Source of the DNA: an uncultured Oscillospiraceae bacterium
GTDB lineage: Bacteria > Bacillota > Clostridia > Oscillospirales > Oscillospiraceae
NCBI GenBank assembly: GCA_934569225.1
Contig: CAKTKC010000023.1
Location: 1-44,884 of the forward strand
Length of the DNA: 44,884 bases
Direction: 5' to 3'
Numbering within the stretch: position 1 is the stretch's first letter; the number at the start of each line of letters is the position of its first letter. Under the pieces are notes generated by a model. It had not been told where the DNA came from and searched no databases. It was given only the letters and a program-made list of their open reading frames with translations. The translations under genes and the position numbers were made by a program. Positions 1-8,336 of the stretch are shown piece after piece.

Positions 1-62
1 GGGGACAGACTGTAAATCTGCTGCGTTTCGCTTCGATGGTTCGAATCCGTCCTCCCCCACCA
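1..62 (+). tRNA. tRNA-Tyr(GTA), 5' part cut by window edge
   Basis: The 3' two thirds of a class II tRNA is visible. The anticodon loop CTGTAAA lies at 10-16 with anticodon GTA at 12-14. A long variable arm follows (about 21-34), then a T arm with the TTCGAAT loop, the 3' acceptor strand CTCCCCC, and an encoded CCA ending at 62. The acceptor 5' strand and D arm lie outside the window. A GTA anticodon together with a long variable arm is diagnostic of bacterial tRNA-Tyr. Confidence 0.93.
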
Positions 63-68
63 ATCAAT

Positions 69-97
69 CCCAGAACCTTTACGGTTCTGGGATTTTT
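69..97 (+). terminator. Rho-independent terminator of tRNA-Tyr
   Basis: A nine-base-pair hairpin (CCCAGAACC at 69-77, GGTTCTGGG at 83-91) is followed by ATTTTT. It starts seven bases after the tRNA CCA end and closes the tRNA transcript. Confidence 0.85.
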
Positions 98-157
98 GCT
101 GCGCAAAAATCCCAGTGATCTGTCGGACAGCCTTGGCTTTTTCTTAGTCGGTTTTGG

Positions 158-186
158 TTGCAATCCCGCTCCGGCTGTGTTATACT
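158..186 (+). promoter_or_regulatory. Sigma-A-type promoter for the flavoprotein/aminotransferase operon
   Basis: TTGCAA (158-163), a 17-base spacer and TATACT (181-186) closely match the housekeeping consensus. The predicted start lies near 193, at the first base of the aptamer described next. Confidence 0.7.
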
Positions 187-192
187 GAAAAG

Positions 193-249
193 GTATAAGC
201 TCATAATATGGTTGAGCGTCTCTACCAACCGCCGTAAACGGTTGACTGC
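193..249 (+). promoter_or_regulatory. Purine-riboswitch-like aptamer (C74, guanine-type), with very short P1
   Basis: The conserved parts of the purine riboswitch can be read in order. They are: J1/2 TATAA (194-198); P2 GCTCA paired with TGAGC, around a loop containing AATATGG; J2/3 GTCTCTACC; P3 AACCG/CGGTT around loop CCGTAAA; then GACTGC (244-249). The specificity base (C246) is C, as in guanine-binding members. P1 is odd: only G193-T194-A195 can pair with T247-G248-C249, and flanking bases do not extend it. No intrinsic terminator follows, so control would be translational or atypical. The ligand is inferred, and a variant specificity cannot be excluded. Confidence 0.62.
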
Positions 250-273
250 AAAAACTTTTTCGAGGGAGCCACC

Positions 274-1638
274 ATGAATTACGATGTGATCATTGTCGGC
301 GCGGGGCCCGGCGGTATCTTTTCCGCCTATGAGCTGACCCGGCTGCGCCCGGAACTGAAGGTTGCCGTCTTTGAGGCCGGACATCCGCTGAAAAACCGCA
401 AATGTCCTATTGACGGTGTCAAGGTCAAGTCCTGCATTGCCTGCAAAAGCTGCTCTATTATGAGCGGATTCGGCGGCGCGGGCGCTTTTTCCGACGGAAA
501 ATACAACATTACCAACGATTTTGGCGGCACGCTTTACGAGTATCTCGGCAAGGCCAAAGCGCTGGAGCTGATGCGTTACGTCGACCAGATCAACATGGCC
601 TACGGCGGAGAAGGCACGAAACTCTATTCCACCGCCGGTACCAAATTCAAAAAGCTGTGTATGCAGAACGATCTGCATCTGCTGGACGCCTCCGTGCGCC
701 ATCTCGGCACCGACATCAACTACGTGGTGCTGGAAAATCTCTATGCCTATCTGAAAGACAAGGTCACATTCTACTTTGACACGCCGGTGGAATCCGTGGC
801 CGCTGTGGACGGCGGGTATCAGGTCACCTGCAAGGCCGGAAGCTTCTCTTGCAGCCAGTGCGTGATCTCCGTGGGGCGCAGCGGCAGCAAATGGATGGAA
901 TCCGTTTGCCGTGACATGGACATTCCCACCAAGTCCAACCGGGTGGACATCGGCGTCCGGGTGGAGCTTCCCGCGGAGATTTTCTCCCACCTCACCGACG
1001 AGCTGTATGAAAGCAAGATCGTCTACCGCACCGAAAAGTACGGCGATCTCGTCCGCACCTTCTGCATGAACCCCAAGGGCGCGGTGGTCAACGAAAATAC
1101 CAATGGCATCATCACCGTCAACGGCCACAGCTACGAAGACCCCGCACGTCAGACCTCCAACACCAATTTCGCCCTTCTGGTTGCAAAGCACTTTTCCGAG
1201 CCCTTCAAGGATTCCAACGGCTACGGCGAGTCCATCGCCCGCTTAAGCAATATGCTGGGCGGCGGCGTCATCGTCCAGCGCTTCGGCGACCTGATCCGTG
1301 GGCAGCGGTCTACCCCCAAACGCATTGCGGAATCCTTCGTCACCCCCACTCTGGACGCGACCCCCGGCGATTTGAGTCTGGTGCTGCCCAAGCGAATTCT
1401 GGACGGCATCATCGAGATGCTCTGCGCCCTGGATAAGGTCGCCCCCGGTACCGCCAATGACGACACCCTGCTCTACGGCGTGGAGGTCAAATTCTACAAT
1501 ATGGAAGTGGCGGTGGATGAACATTTGCAGACCCGGTATCCGGGGCTGTACGTCATCGGCGACGGCAGCGGCATCACCCATTCCCTGTCCCACGCCTCCG
1601 CCAGCGGCGTCGCCGTGGCACGGAGGATTGCGGAATAA
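274..1638 (+). CDS. NAD(P)/FAD-dependent oxidoreductase, COG2509-like
   Basis: The 454-residue protein starts with a dinucleotide-binding fold (VGAGPGG at 8-14) after a hydrophobic strand. It ends with a second FAD-contact segment (GLYVIGDGSGITHS from 424). This is the architecture of COG2509 FAD-dependent dehydrogenases. Four cysteines (C44, C54, C57, C60) precede the family motif GFGGAGAFSDGKYN (65-78). Their C-x9-C-x2-C-x2-C spacing could hold an Fe-S cluster (inference). There is no signal peptide, so it is cytoplasmic. The ATG has GAGGGAG about six bases upstream. It is first in a two-gene unit with the aminotransferase (34 bases between), behind a purine-type aptamer. The substrate is unknown. 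Confidence 0.85.
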   Translation: MNYDVIIVGAGPGGIFSAYELTRLRPELKVAVFEAGHPLKNRKCPIDGVKVKSCIACKSCSIMSGFGGAGAFSDGKYNITNDFGGTLYEYLGKAKALELMRYVDQINMAYGGEGTKLYSTAGTKFKKLCMQNDLHLLDASVRHLGTDINYVVLENLYAYLKDKVTFYFDTPVESVAAVDGGYQVTCKAGSFSCSQCVISVGRSGSKWMESVCRDMDIPTKSNRVDIGVRVELPAEIFSHLTDELYESKIVYRTEKYGDLVRTFCMNPKGAVVNENTNGIITVNGHSYEDPARQTSNTNFALLVAKHFSEPFKDSNGYGESIARLSNMLGGGVIVQRFGDLIRGQRSTPKRIAESFVTPTLDATPGDLSLVLPKRILDGIIEMLCALDKVAPGTANDDTLLYGVEVKFYNMEVAVDEHLQTRYPGLYVIGDGSGITHSLSHASASGVAVARRIAE

Positions 1639-1672
1639 CACTTTCACATATTATATAAGGAGGGCAGATACC

Positions 1673-2530
1673 ATGAAAGCACTGGCCTATTACGACGGCA
1701 AAATCGGCGCACCGGAAGAACTGACAGTCCCCTTCTATGACCGCGCCCACTTCTTCGGCGACGGCTGCTATGACGCCGCCATGGCGGCAAACGGCACCAT
1801 ATTCCTGTTGGAAGACCACCTGGATCGGTTTTACGCCAGCGCCCGTCTGCTGGATATCCACATTCCCTTGGAAAAGCAGGCGCTGGGCGAGCTTCTCACT
1901 CAGCTGACACGGCAGGTGGAGGGCGAAAGCTGCTTCGTATACTGGCAGGCGAGCCGGGGCGTGGAGCCGCGGAGCCACACCTATGCCGAAAACCTGCCCG
2001 GCAAACTGTGGGTGCTGGTGCGCCCCCAGGTCATTCCCAACCCCAATGTTCCCATCCGCCTGAATGACGAGGAGGACACCCGCTTCTTCCACTGCAACAT
2101 CAAATCCCTGAATCTGCTCCCCAACGTGATGACCGCCCAGCGGGCACACCGCGCCGGGTGTACGGAGACTGTGTTCCACCGGGGCGAGATCGTCACCGAA
2201 TGCGCCCACTCCAACATTTCCGTCCTGAAGGACGGGGTGCTGTACTCCCATCCCAACGACGAGTTCATCCTCCGGGGCATCGCCAAGAGCCACATGATCC
2301 GGGTTTGCTACCGGCTGGATATCCCGGTGCTGGAAAAGCCCTTCACGATGGAATTTTTGAAATCCGCCGATGAAATTCTTGTAACCTCCACCACCAAGTT
2401 CTGCCTCTCTGCCGGTACGCTGAACGGCCAGAGCATTGGCGGAAGGGACGCCGCCGCCCGCATTGCCATCCAGAATGCGGTCATGCAGGACTTCCGGGAC
2501 TGCACCGGCTACGCAGGACATTGGATTTAA
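1673..2530 (+). CDS. Class IV aminotransferase, D-alanine aminotransferase-like
   Basis: This 285-residue PLP enzyme of fold type IV has the Schiff-base lysine in CNIKSLNLLPN (K144). It also has an R-x(4)-R-S-H element (R95 to H102) resembling the carboxylate-trap region of bacterial D-amino acid aminotransferases, and a VTECAHSNIS segment where the family glutamate that contacts the PLP ring nitrogen lies. D-amino acid transamination (D-Ala/D-Glu supply for the wall) is the likeliest activity; branched-chain or aminodeoxychorismate lyase activity is less likely from these motifs. The ATG is preceded by AAGGAGG at about 1658-1664. An in-frame longer reading inside the previous gene was rejected. 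It is probably co-transcribed with the flavoprotein. Confidence 0.84.
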   Translation: MKALAYYDGKIGAPEELTVPFYDRAHFFGDGCYDAAMAANGTIFLLEDHLDRFYASARLLDIHIPLEKQALGELLTQLTRQVEGESCFVYWQASRGVEPRSHTYAENLPGKLWVLVRPQVIPNPNVPIRLNDEEDTRFFHCNIKSLNLLPNVMTAQRAHRAGCTETVFHRGEIVTECAHSNISVLKDGVLYSHPNDEFILRGIAKSHMIRVCYRLDIPVLEKPFTMEFLKSADEILVTSTTKFCLSAGTLNGQSIGGRDAAARIAIQNAVMQDFRDCTGYAGHWI

Positions 2531-2561
2531 CCTGAAAAGTCACCTGCCGCAACTGCTTTGC

Positions 2562-2595
2562 GCGCACGCCGGGATACCGGCGTGCGCCCTTTTGT
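2562..2595 (+). terminator. Rho-independent terminator after the aminotransferase gene
   Basis: An eleven-base-pair GC-rich hairpin (2562-2572 with 2577-2587, GATA loop) is followed by CCTTTTGT. It closes the first operon. The stretch from here to 2945 carries no gene, only the promoter and leader listed next. Confidence 0.8.
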
Positions 2596-2701
2596 AACGC
2601 CGGTCAAGGACGTTTGCTTTTGCTGTATGAACACTTTTTTATGTTTCTGTTACAAAAATTCGCGAATTATTCGAGACATATCATGAAATCTGCTACTTTA
2701 C

Positions 2702-2730
2702 TTGAGACGGAAAATGTGATAAACTATTAC
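2702..2730 (+). promoter_or_regulatory. Promoter of the oligopeptide/murein-peptide operon
   Basis: TTGAGA (2702-2707), 17 bases, TATTAC (2725-2730), in an AT-rich stretch after the previous terminator. It would give a leader of about 200 bases. Confidence 0.5.
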
Positions 2731-2736
2731 CATTCT

Positions 2737-2945
2737 TTTAAATTTTGAATTTTCCAATTCTGGAAATTTCATTTTGAGGCAAACACCCCCACCGTCTCCT
2801 GTAATATGGCGTCCGCCATTTTATAGGCTGTCTCCCGATGCTGTTTTAAGACCGACGCTATGGAAGAAGCATCGGAGAAAATCGCTTCGGGGATCGCCCG
2901 TACCGACTGCTTTTCAAAGCAGAAATTAAGAAAGGAATGATCACT
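2737..2945 (+). promoter_or_regulatory. Long structured 5' leader of the peptide transport operon
   Basis: The untranslated leader contains several inverted repeats: ATGGCG/CGCCAT near 2804-2817; an eleven-pair stem with one bulge joining 2831-2842 to 2868-2878 (CGATGCT/AGCATCG core); and CTGCTT/AAGCAG just before the ribosome binding site. No known riboswitch class was recognised and no terminator is visible in it. Regulation by RNA structure is only a possibility. Confidence 0.3.
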
Positions 2946-4931
2946 ATGCAAACCATGAAACGATTTTTCGCCTTCGCCCTGGCTCTGACCATGGTCTTCG
3001 CGCTGGCAGCCTGCGGCGGCAAATCCGGCACCACCGACAGCACGGCGGCAGTCGGCACCACCGCCCCCACTGCGGCCGCCGTGACCGAGAACGCGGTTTA
3101 CAGAACGCTGTACGCCTCCGAAGTCACTACGCTGAACTATCTGATCACCGGCCAGACCAACGAGCTGACCATCGCCGCCAACGTGGTGGATTGCCTGGTG
3201 GAATACGACTCCTACGGCAACGTGGAGCCTGCTCTGGCTACCAGCTGGGAGCAGAATGAGGACGCCACCGTATGGACCTTCCACATCCGTGAGGGTGTGA
3301 ACTGGGTCGATAAGGACGGCAACGTTGTTGCCCCCGTCACCGCCAATGACTGGGTTTCTTCCGCCCACTACGCCTGTGACGCCAACAACGATTCCGACAC
3401 CTTCTATACCATGAGCGGCGTCATCGCGGGCGCCGATGCCTACTATGACTGGACAGCCTATCAGATGGCTCTGCCCGACGCCACCGACGGCACCGATGAA
3501 AATGGCAACGCCGTGAAGTTCATCACCAACGAGGACGGCGAGCAGGAAATTCTGGAGGAAGTCCCCGAGGCTTCCATTGACGATATCGGCGTCAAGGCTG
3601 TGGACGACTACACCCTGGAGTTCACGCTGGAATCCTCCCGCCCCTACTTCCTGTCCATGGTTTCCTTCGGCCCCTATATGCCCGTGTACGGTCCTTTCCT
3701 GGCTGAATGCGGCAGCAAGTTCGGCACCGACAACAGCACCCTGCTGTACTGCGGCGCGTTCATCCTGTCCACCTACGAGCCTCAGCAGCAGCGCGTTCTG
3801 ACCAAGAACCCCACCTACTGGGATAAGGACAATGTGTTCCTGGATGCCGTTCAGATGACCTACAACGCGGAGGCTTCCTCCATCGCCACCACCATGTATC
3901 AGTCCGGCGAGGTCGATCAGGCGGACATCTCCTCCGACCTGCTGTCCGCCATGATGGCCGACCCCAATACCAAGGATCTGATCCATCCCACCCGTGCCGA
4001 TACCTCCTACGCTTACTGGTATCTGTTCAACTTTGACCCCAACTTCGACGCCGAGTACGAACCCGAAAACTGGAAGCTGGCCGTGAACAATGAGAACTTC
4101 CGCAAGTCCATCGTCCACGCCTTCAACCGGATGCCCGCTCTGGCGACCAGCGACCGCATTGACCCCGAGTCCCTGAAGAACAACACCATCACCCCCAACG
4201 CCTTTGCCTCCGCTTCCAAGGACTACACCTACTACGAAGGTCTGGCCGCCTACACCGATGGCGACAACTTCGACGAGGCTCTTGCCGAGGAATACAAGAC
4301 GACCGCCATTGAGGAGCTAACCGCCGCCGGCGCCACCTTCCCCATCAAGATGCTCATGTGCTACAACCCCACCTCCGCCAACTGGGCGCAGGAGTGCCAG
4401 GTTGTGGAGCAGCAGATCGAGAACGTTCTGGGCGCCGACTATGTGGACATCATCATCCAGGCAGGTCCTGAGACCGGCTTCCTGGGCGCCATCCGCCGCA
4501 CCGGCAACTACGCCTTCATGAAGTGCAACTGGGGCGCTGACTACGCCGACCCCGAGACCTGGACCGATCCCTTCTCCACAGATTCCAGCTACAGCTTCAT
4601 CTTCAAGAGCACCGACCCCGAAACCCAGGCTCTGTACGCCGAATACACCGAGCTGGTGGATGCCGCCAAGGCCATCACCGACGATATGGACGCCCGGTAT
4701 GCCGCCTTTGCCAAGGCGGAAGCGTTCCTGCTGGATCACGCCTTTGCCATCCCCTTCTCCATCAGCAACCGCAGCTATCAGATGTGCAATCTGAACGTCT
4801 TTGAAGGACAGTACGCTTCCTTCGGCATGGCCAACCTGCGCTACAAGGATCAGCACCTGTACGACACCTCCATGGGTCTGGAGGGATATCAGGCCGCTTA
4901 CGCCGAGTGGCAGTCCAAGATGGCCGGTTAA
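2946..4931 (+). CDS. Oligopeptide ABC transporter substrate-binding lipoprotein (SBP_bac_5 family)
   Basis: From this start the protein has 661 residues. It has a lipoprotein signal peptide (K5-R6, hydrophobic core, lipobox LAAC with C23), a short Ser/Thr-rich linker, and a long domain typical of DppA/OppA-type extracytoplasmic peptide binders. It is longer than the usual 520-560 residues because of acidic insertions near 170-200. The ATG at 2946 is preferred: the ATG at 2937 touches the AAGGA motif, while 2946 lies ten bases from it. It heads the operon with permeases and ATPases. The downstream cytoplasmic peptidases suggest that the ligand is a cell-wall-derived peptide (inference). Confidence 0.9.
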   Translation: MQTMKRFFAFALALTMVFALAACGGKSGTTDSTAAVGTTAPTAAAVTENAVYRTLYASEVTTLNYLITGQTNELTIAANVVDCLVEYDSYGNVEPALATSWEQNEDATVWTFHIREGVNWVDKDGNVVAPVTANDWVSSAHYACDANNDSDTFYTMSGVIAGADAYYDWTAYQMALPDATDGTDENGNAVKFITNEDGEQEILEEVPEASIDDIGVKAVDDYTLEFTLESSRPYFLSMVSFGPYMPVYGPFLAECGSKFGTDNSTLLYCGAFILSTYEPQQQRVLTKNPTYWDKDNVFLDAVQMTYNAEASSIATTMYQSGEVDQADISSDLLSAMMADPNTKDLIHPTRADTSYAYWYLFNFDPNFDAEYEPENWKLAVNNENFRKSIVHAFNRMPALATSDRIDPESLKNNTITPNAFASASKDYTYYEGLAAYTDGDNFDEALAEEYKTTAIEELTAAGATFPIKMLMCYNPTSANWAQECQVVEQQIENVLGADYVDIIIQAGPETGFLGAIRRTGNYAFMKCNWGADYADPETWTDPFSTDSSYSFIFKSTDPETQALYAEYTELVDAAKAITDDMDARYAAFAKAEAFLLDHAFAIPFSISNRSYQMCNLNVFEGQYASFGMANLRYKDQHLYDTSMGLEGYQAAYAEWQSKMAG

Positions 4932-5277
4932 GCTTCGGCAGTTCATTACAATTGCGAGAGAAGCCCTCGTTCTGGGGGCTTCTCTCAAAGCCGCATATAT
5001 ACGGTATTGCCCCGCAGGCAATTTTTCGGAGCCTGTACCGGTGCCGCTACGGTGAAAGCAGCAGCGGTATCGGCTCTGATACCAATTCTTGTTAAAACGG
5101 TTAAAAACCGTTTTAACAGGCCGTTTTCCAAACGGCAAGCGGCGCAGCCGCAGAAAAGAAAGTCCATACATTTCCTGCCGCCTTTGGCGGCCATCCACGT
5201 CAGTGGGTGAATAAAATGGTTTTACCCCATTTTATCAGGAAATCGTATGAAGGGAGAAAAACCCAGGAGGACATCAT
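4932..5277 (+). repeat. Gene-free, hairpin-rich spacer inside the transport operon
   Basis: No credible gene lies here; short open frames lack ribosome binding sites. Three strong hairpins are present: 4956-4966 with 4976-4986 (GAGAGAAGCCC arms, no T run after it); 5091-5102 with 5106-5117 (GTTAAAACGGTT arms, perfect 12 pairs, AAA loop); and 5211-5219 with 5227-5235 (ATAAAATGG arms). The segment looks like a small palindromic repeat element. It could also act as an RNA processing or stabilising site that lets the binding protein be made in excess over the permeases. Both are inferences. Confidence 0.45.
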
Positions 5278-6246
5278 ATGGCCAGATATATAACCAAGCG
5301 CGTTCTGCGATCCCTTATTACCATGTTTATCATTATCACGATCCTCTTTGCCCTGCTGCGGCTGATGCCTGTGGAAGGGTATTTTGAGAATTACGATAAA
5401 ATGAGCTCCACCCAGATTCAGGTGAAGCTTCAGGCGCTCGGCGTGACCGCTCCCCTGCCCACCCAGCTGGTGCGCTTTTACAAGCAGATACTCCACGGCG
5501 ATCTGGGAGAATCCAACGTCTACCGGAAAGGCGTCGCCATCACCGAGATCATTTCCGAGAAGATCCCCATCTCTCTGGAGCTGGGACTGATTTCTCTGTG
5601 CATTGCTCTGGCGCTGGGGCTTCCTCTGGGTGTCATCATGGCGCGAAGCACCCGTACCCGCTTCAAGATCGGCGACCGGCTGGGCACGGTGTTCATCGTG
5701 CTGGTGCAGGCCATGCCCTCGGCTGTGTATCACATTCTGATTCAGTTCGCCGGTTCCCAGACCTATATCGGCAAGGATGTTCTGGGACTTCCCATGCTGT
5801 TTGACGCGGCCAATCCCAAGAGCTACATTCTGCCCGTCATCTCTCTGTCCATCGGCAACATTGCCTACTATGCCATGTGGCTGCGGCGGTACATGGTGGA
5901 CGAGTCCAATAAGGACTATATCCGTCTTGCCCGGGCAAAGGGCGTGCCAAACGGCAAAATTTCCTTCCGGCATGTGTTCCGCAATGCCTTTGTGCCGCTT
6001 GTGCAGTACATCCCCAACTCCATTCTCTTTACCCTGATGGGTTCGCTCTATGTGGAATCCCTGTACTCCGTCCCCGGCATGGGCGGTCTGCTGGTCACGG
6101 CCATCAAGCGTCAGGACAATACGCTGGTGCAGGCGCTGGTGCTGATTTACGCCGTTATTTCCATCCTGGGTCTGCTTTTCGGCGACATTCTCATGGGAAT
6201 CGTCGATCCCCGGATCAGCTTTGCTAAGAAGGAGGGTTCCCGCTGA
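5278..6246 (+). CDS. Peptide ABC transporter permease, DppB/OppB type
   Basis: This 322-residue inner membrane protein has an N-terminal transmembrane segment (about 9-30), an extracytoplasmic loop, and a five-helix BPD_transp_1 core. The EAA-loop signature (RLARAKGVPNGKISFRHVFR), which docks on the ATPase subunits, lies near residues 217-236. Length and order match DppB. The ATG at 5278 has AGGAGG (5266-5271) at good spacing. It overlaps the next permease gene by one base (TGATG), which implies translational coupling. Confidence 0.93.
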   Translation: MARYITKRVLRSLITMFIIITILFALLRLMPVEGYFENYDKMSSTQIQVKLQALGVTAPLPTQLVRFYKQILHGDLGESNVYRKGVAITEIISEKIPISLELGLISLCIALALGLPLGVIMARSTRTRFKIGDRLGTVFIVLVQAMPSAVYHILIQFAGSQTYIGKDVLGLPMLFDAANPKSYILPVISLSIGNIAYYAMWLRRYMVDESNKDYIRLARAKGVPNGKISFRHVFRNAFVPLVQYIPNSILFTLMGSLYVESLYSVPGMGGLLVTAIKRQDNTLVQALVLIYAVISILGLLFGDILMGIVDPRISFAKKEGSR

Positions 6247-7277
6247 TGAAACGTCTAGGATTTCACACCCTGCGCGACAAGGCCACCGATACGCTGGGCG
6301 ACAAGCTCTCCCGGCAGCTTCAGGAGGATGTCGCACCGAAAATGAGCGACGAGGAAGCCTTCTCCTTCGTCGAATTCAACGCCGAGGACGCAGAGCGGGG
6401 CGGCTATTCCGATTATTCCTACTGGAAATCCACCCTCCGGGCGTTTTTCCAGAACAAGATCGCCGTGTTTTTCCTGATCGTCATGGTGGCGGTGCTGCTG
6501 TTCACCTTTATCCAGCCGTACCTCCCCGGGCAGAAGGATCCCCTTCTCATTCACAACGACAAATGGGGTCTGCCCCTGAACAACATCGCCCCCGGTAAGG
6601 ATTTCTGGTTCGGCACCAACTCCATCGGTCAGGATCTCTGGGCGCGTATCTGGGCAGGCACCCGCACGTCCCTGTTCATCGGCTTCTCTGTCGCTCTGGT
6701 GGAAGCCGTGGTGGGTATTCTCGTGGGCGTGCTGTGGGGCTATGTCCGCAAGCTGGACTTCTTCTTTACCGAGCTGTATAACGTTCTGGACAACATTCCC
6801 CAGACGCTGCTGCTGATCCTCATTTCCTACGTCCTGAAGCCCGGCGTTTCCACCATCGTGTTCGCCCTGTCCTTAACGGGCTGGCTGGGCATGGCGCGGT
6901 TCATCCGCAACCAGATCATCATTATCCGCGACCGGGACTATAACCTTGCCTCCCGGTGCCTGGGCATTTCCACCGGGCGTATCATCGTCAAGAACCTGCT
7001 GCCCTATATGGTGTCCGTCATCACCATGCGCATGGCGCTGGCCATTCCCTCCGCCATCGGCAACGAGGTGTTCGTCACCTACATTGGCATCGGCCTTCCC
7101 GTGGACACGCCGTCCCTGGGCAATCTGATCCAGACCGGACGGTCGCTGATGACCGTAGCCTCCCTGCGCTACCAGCTGTTCTTCCCCGTGGCCGTGCTGG
7201 TGGTCATCACCGTTTCCTTCTACATCATCGGCAACGCCTTCGCCGACGCCGCCGACCCCAAGAATCACGTCAGATAA
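6246..7277 (+). CDS. Peptide ABC transporter permease, DppC/OppC type
   Basis: The 343-residue permease has the long cytoplasmic N-terminus of OppC/DppC proteins (about 60 residues). A first membrane helix follows (AVFFLIVMVAVLLFTFI), then an OppC_N region (GTNSIGQDLWARIWAGTRTS) and the BPD_transp_1 core. The EAA loop (RDRDYNLASRCLGISTGRII) lies near 221-240. It forms the heterodimeric channel with the preceding permease. Its start overlaps the upstream stop in TGATG. Confidence 0.93.
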   Translation: MKRLGFHTLRDKATDTLGDKLSRQLQEDVAPKMSDEEAFSFVEFNAEDAERGGYSDYSYWKSTLRAFFQNKIAVFFLIVMVAVLLFTFIQPYLPGQKDPLLIHNDKWGLPLNNIAPGKDFWFGTNSIGQDLWARIWAGTRTSLFIGFSVALVEAVVGILVGVLWGYVRKLDFFFTELYNVLDNIPQTLLLILISYVLKPGVSTIVFALSLTGWLGMARFIRNQIIIIRDRDYNLASRCLGISTGRIIVKNLLPYMVSVITMRMALAIPSAIGNEVFVTYIGIGLPVDTPSLGNLIQTGRSLMTVASLRYQLFFPVAVLVVITVSFYIIGNAFADAADPKNHVR

Positions 7278-7289
7278 GGAGAGATCACA

Positions 7290-8336
7290 ATGGAAGATAA
7301 AAAAGTTGTTCTCTCCGTCAGGGATCTGAACGTGAAATTCACCCTCCGCGGTCAGATTCTCCACGCCATCCGGGGCATTTCCCTGGACGTGTATCAGGGC
7401 GAAAGCCTTGCCATTGTGGGCGAATCCGGCTCAGGCAAATCCGTATTCGTCAAATGCGCCATGGGTCTTCTGGACGCCAACGGCTTCATCGACGGCGGCT
7501 CCATCCTCTACAACGGCATGGATCTGACCAAATTCCAGACCGACAAGGACTGGCTGAAAATCCGGGGCAAGGAAATCGCCATGGTATTTCAGGATCCCAT
7601 GACCTCCCTGAACCCCCTGAAAACCATCGGAAAGCAGATTCAGGAGGCCGTGGAGCTGCATCAGGGGCTGAAAGGCAAGGATGCCTACAAGGCCGTGCTG
7701 GAAGTGCTGAGCGACGTGGGCATTGACGATCCTGAGCGCCGCTACAAGCAGTATCCCCACGAATTTTCCGGCGGTATGCGCCAGCGGGTGGTCATTGCCA
7801 TCGCCGTCGCCTGCCGGCCAAAGATCCTTATCTGTGACGAGCCAACCACCGCTCTGGACGTGACCATTCAGGCGCAGATTCTGGAGCTGATCAAGGCCAT
7901 GCAGAAAAAGTACGACCTCACCACCATCTACATCACCCACGACCTGGGCGTGGTGGCCAACGTGGCTGACCGCATCGCCGTCATGTACGCAGGCGACATC
8001 GTGGAACTCGGCACCTGCGACGAGGTATTCTACGACCCCCGCCATCCCTACACATGGGCGCTGCTGTCCAGCCTTCCCCAGCTGGGAACCAAGGATGAGC
8101 CGCTGTACTCCATTCAGGGCACGCCGCCCAACCTGTTCCACGAGGTGAGGGGCGATGCCTTTGCCCCCCGGAACCCCAAAGCACTGAAAATCGACTTTGT
8201 AGAGCGTCCTCCCTTCTTCGAGGTCACGCCTACCCACTATGCCCGCACATGGCTGATGGACCCCCGCGCTCCCAAGGTGGAGCCGCCGGAGCATGTCCGC
8301 ATTCTGCGGGAGAAGGGAGTGAACCGCGTTGGCTGA
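7290..8336 (+). CDS. Peptide ABC transporter ATP-binding protein, DppD/OppD type
   Basis: The 348-residue ATPase shows Walker A (GESGSGKS, about 48-55), Q-loop ([13 protein letters not shown]), signature (FSGGMRQR), Walker B ([12 protein letters not shown]) and H-loop (YITHDLGVV). It ends with the C-terminal extension of oligopeptide transporters (QGTPPNL region), although the cysteine-rich element of some family members is reduced. It energises peptide import at the cytoplasmic face together with the next ATPase. The ribosome binding site AAGGAGA is 12 bases after the permease stop. Confidence 0.94.
   Translation: MEDKKVVLSVRDLNVKFTLRGQILHAIRGISLDVYQGESLAIVGESGSGKSVFVKCAMGLLDANGFIDGGSILYNGMDLTKFQTDKDWLKIRGKEIAMVFQDPMTSLNPLKTIGKQIQEAVELHQGLKGKDAYKAVLEVLSDVGIDDPERRYKQYPHEFSGGMRQRVVIAIAVACRPKILICDEPTTALDVTIQAQILELIKAMQKKYDLTTIYITHDLGVVANVADRIAVMYAGDIVELGTCDEVFYDPRHPYTWALLSSLPQLGTKDEPLYSIQGTPPNLFHEVRGDAFAPRNPKALKIDFVERPPFFEVTPTHYARTWLMDPRAPKVEPPEHVRILREKGVNRVG

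Noticed and set aside
2860..2940. 26-codon upstream frame in the leader of the peptide operon, as a possible leader peptide
   Set aside because: No ribosome binding site precedes it and there is no run of regulatory codons; chance is sufficient.
4932..5210. Small open frames of 62-84 codons in the transport operon spacer
   Set aside because: They cross the hairpins, lack ribosome binding sites and show no protein-like composition.
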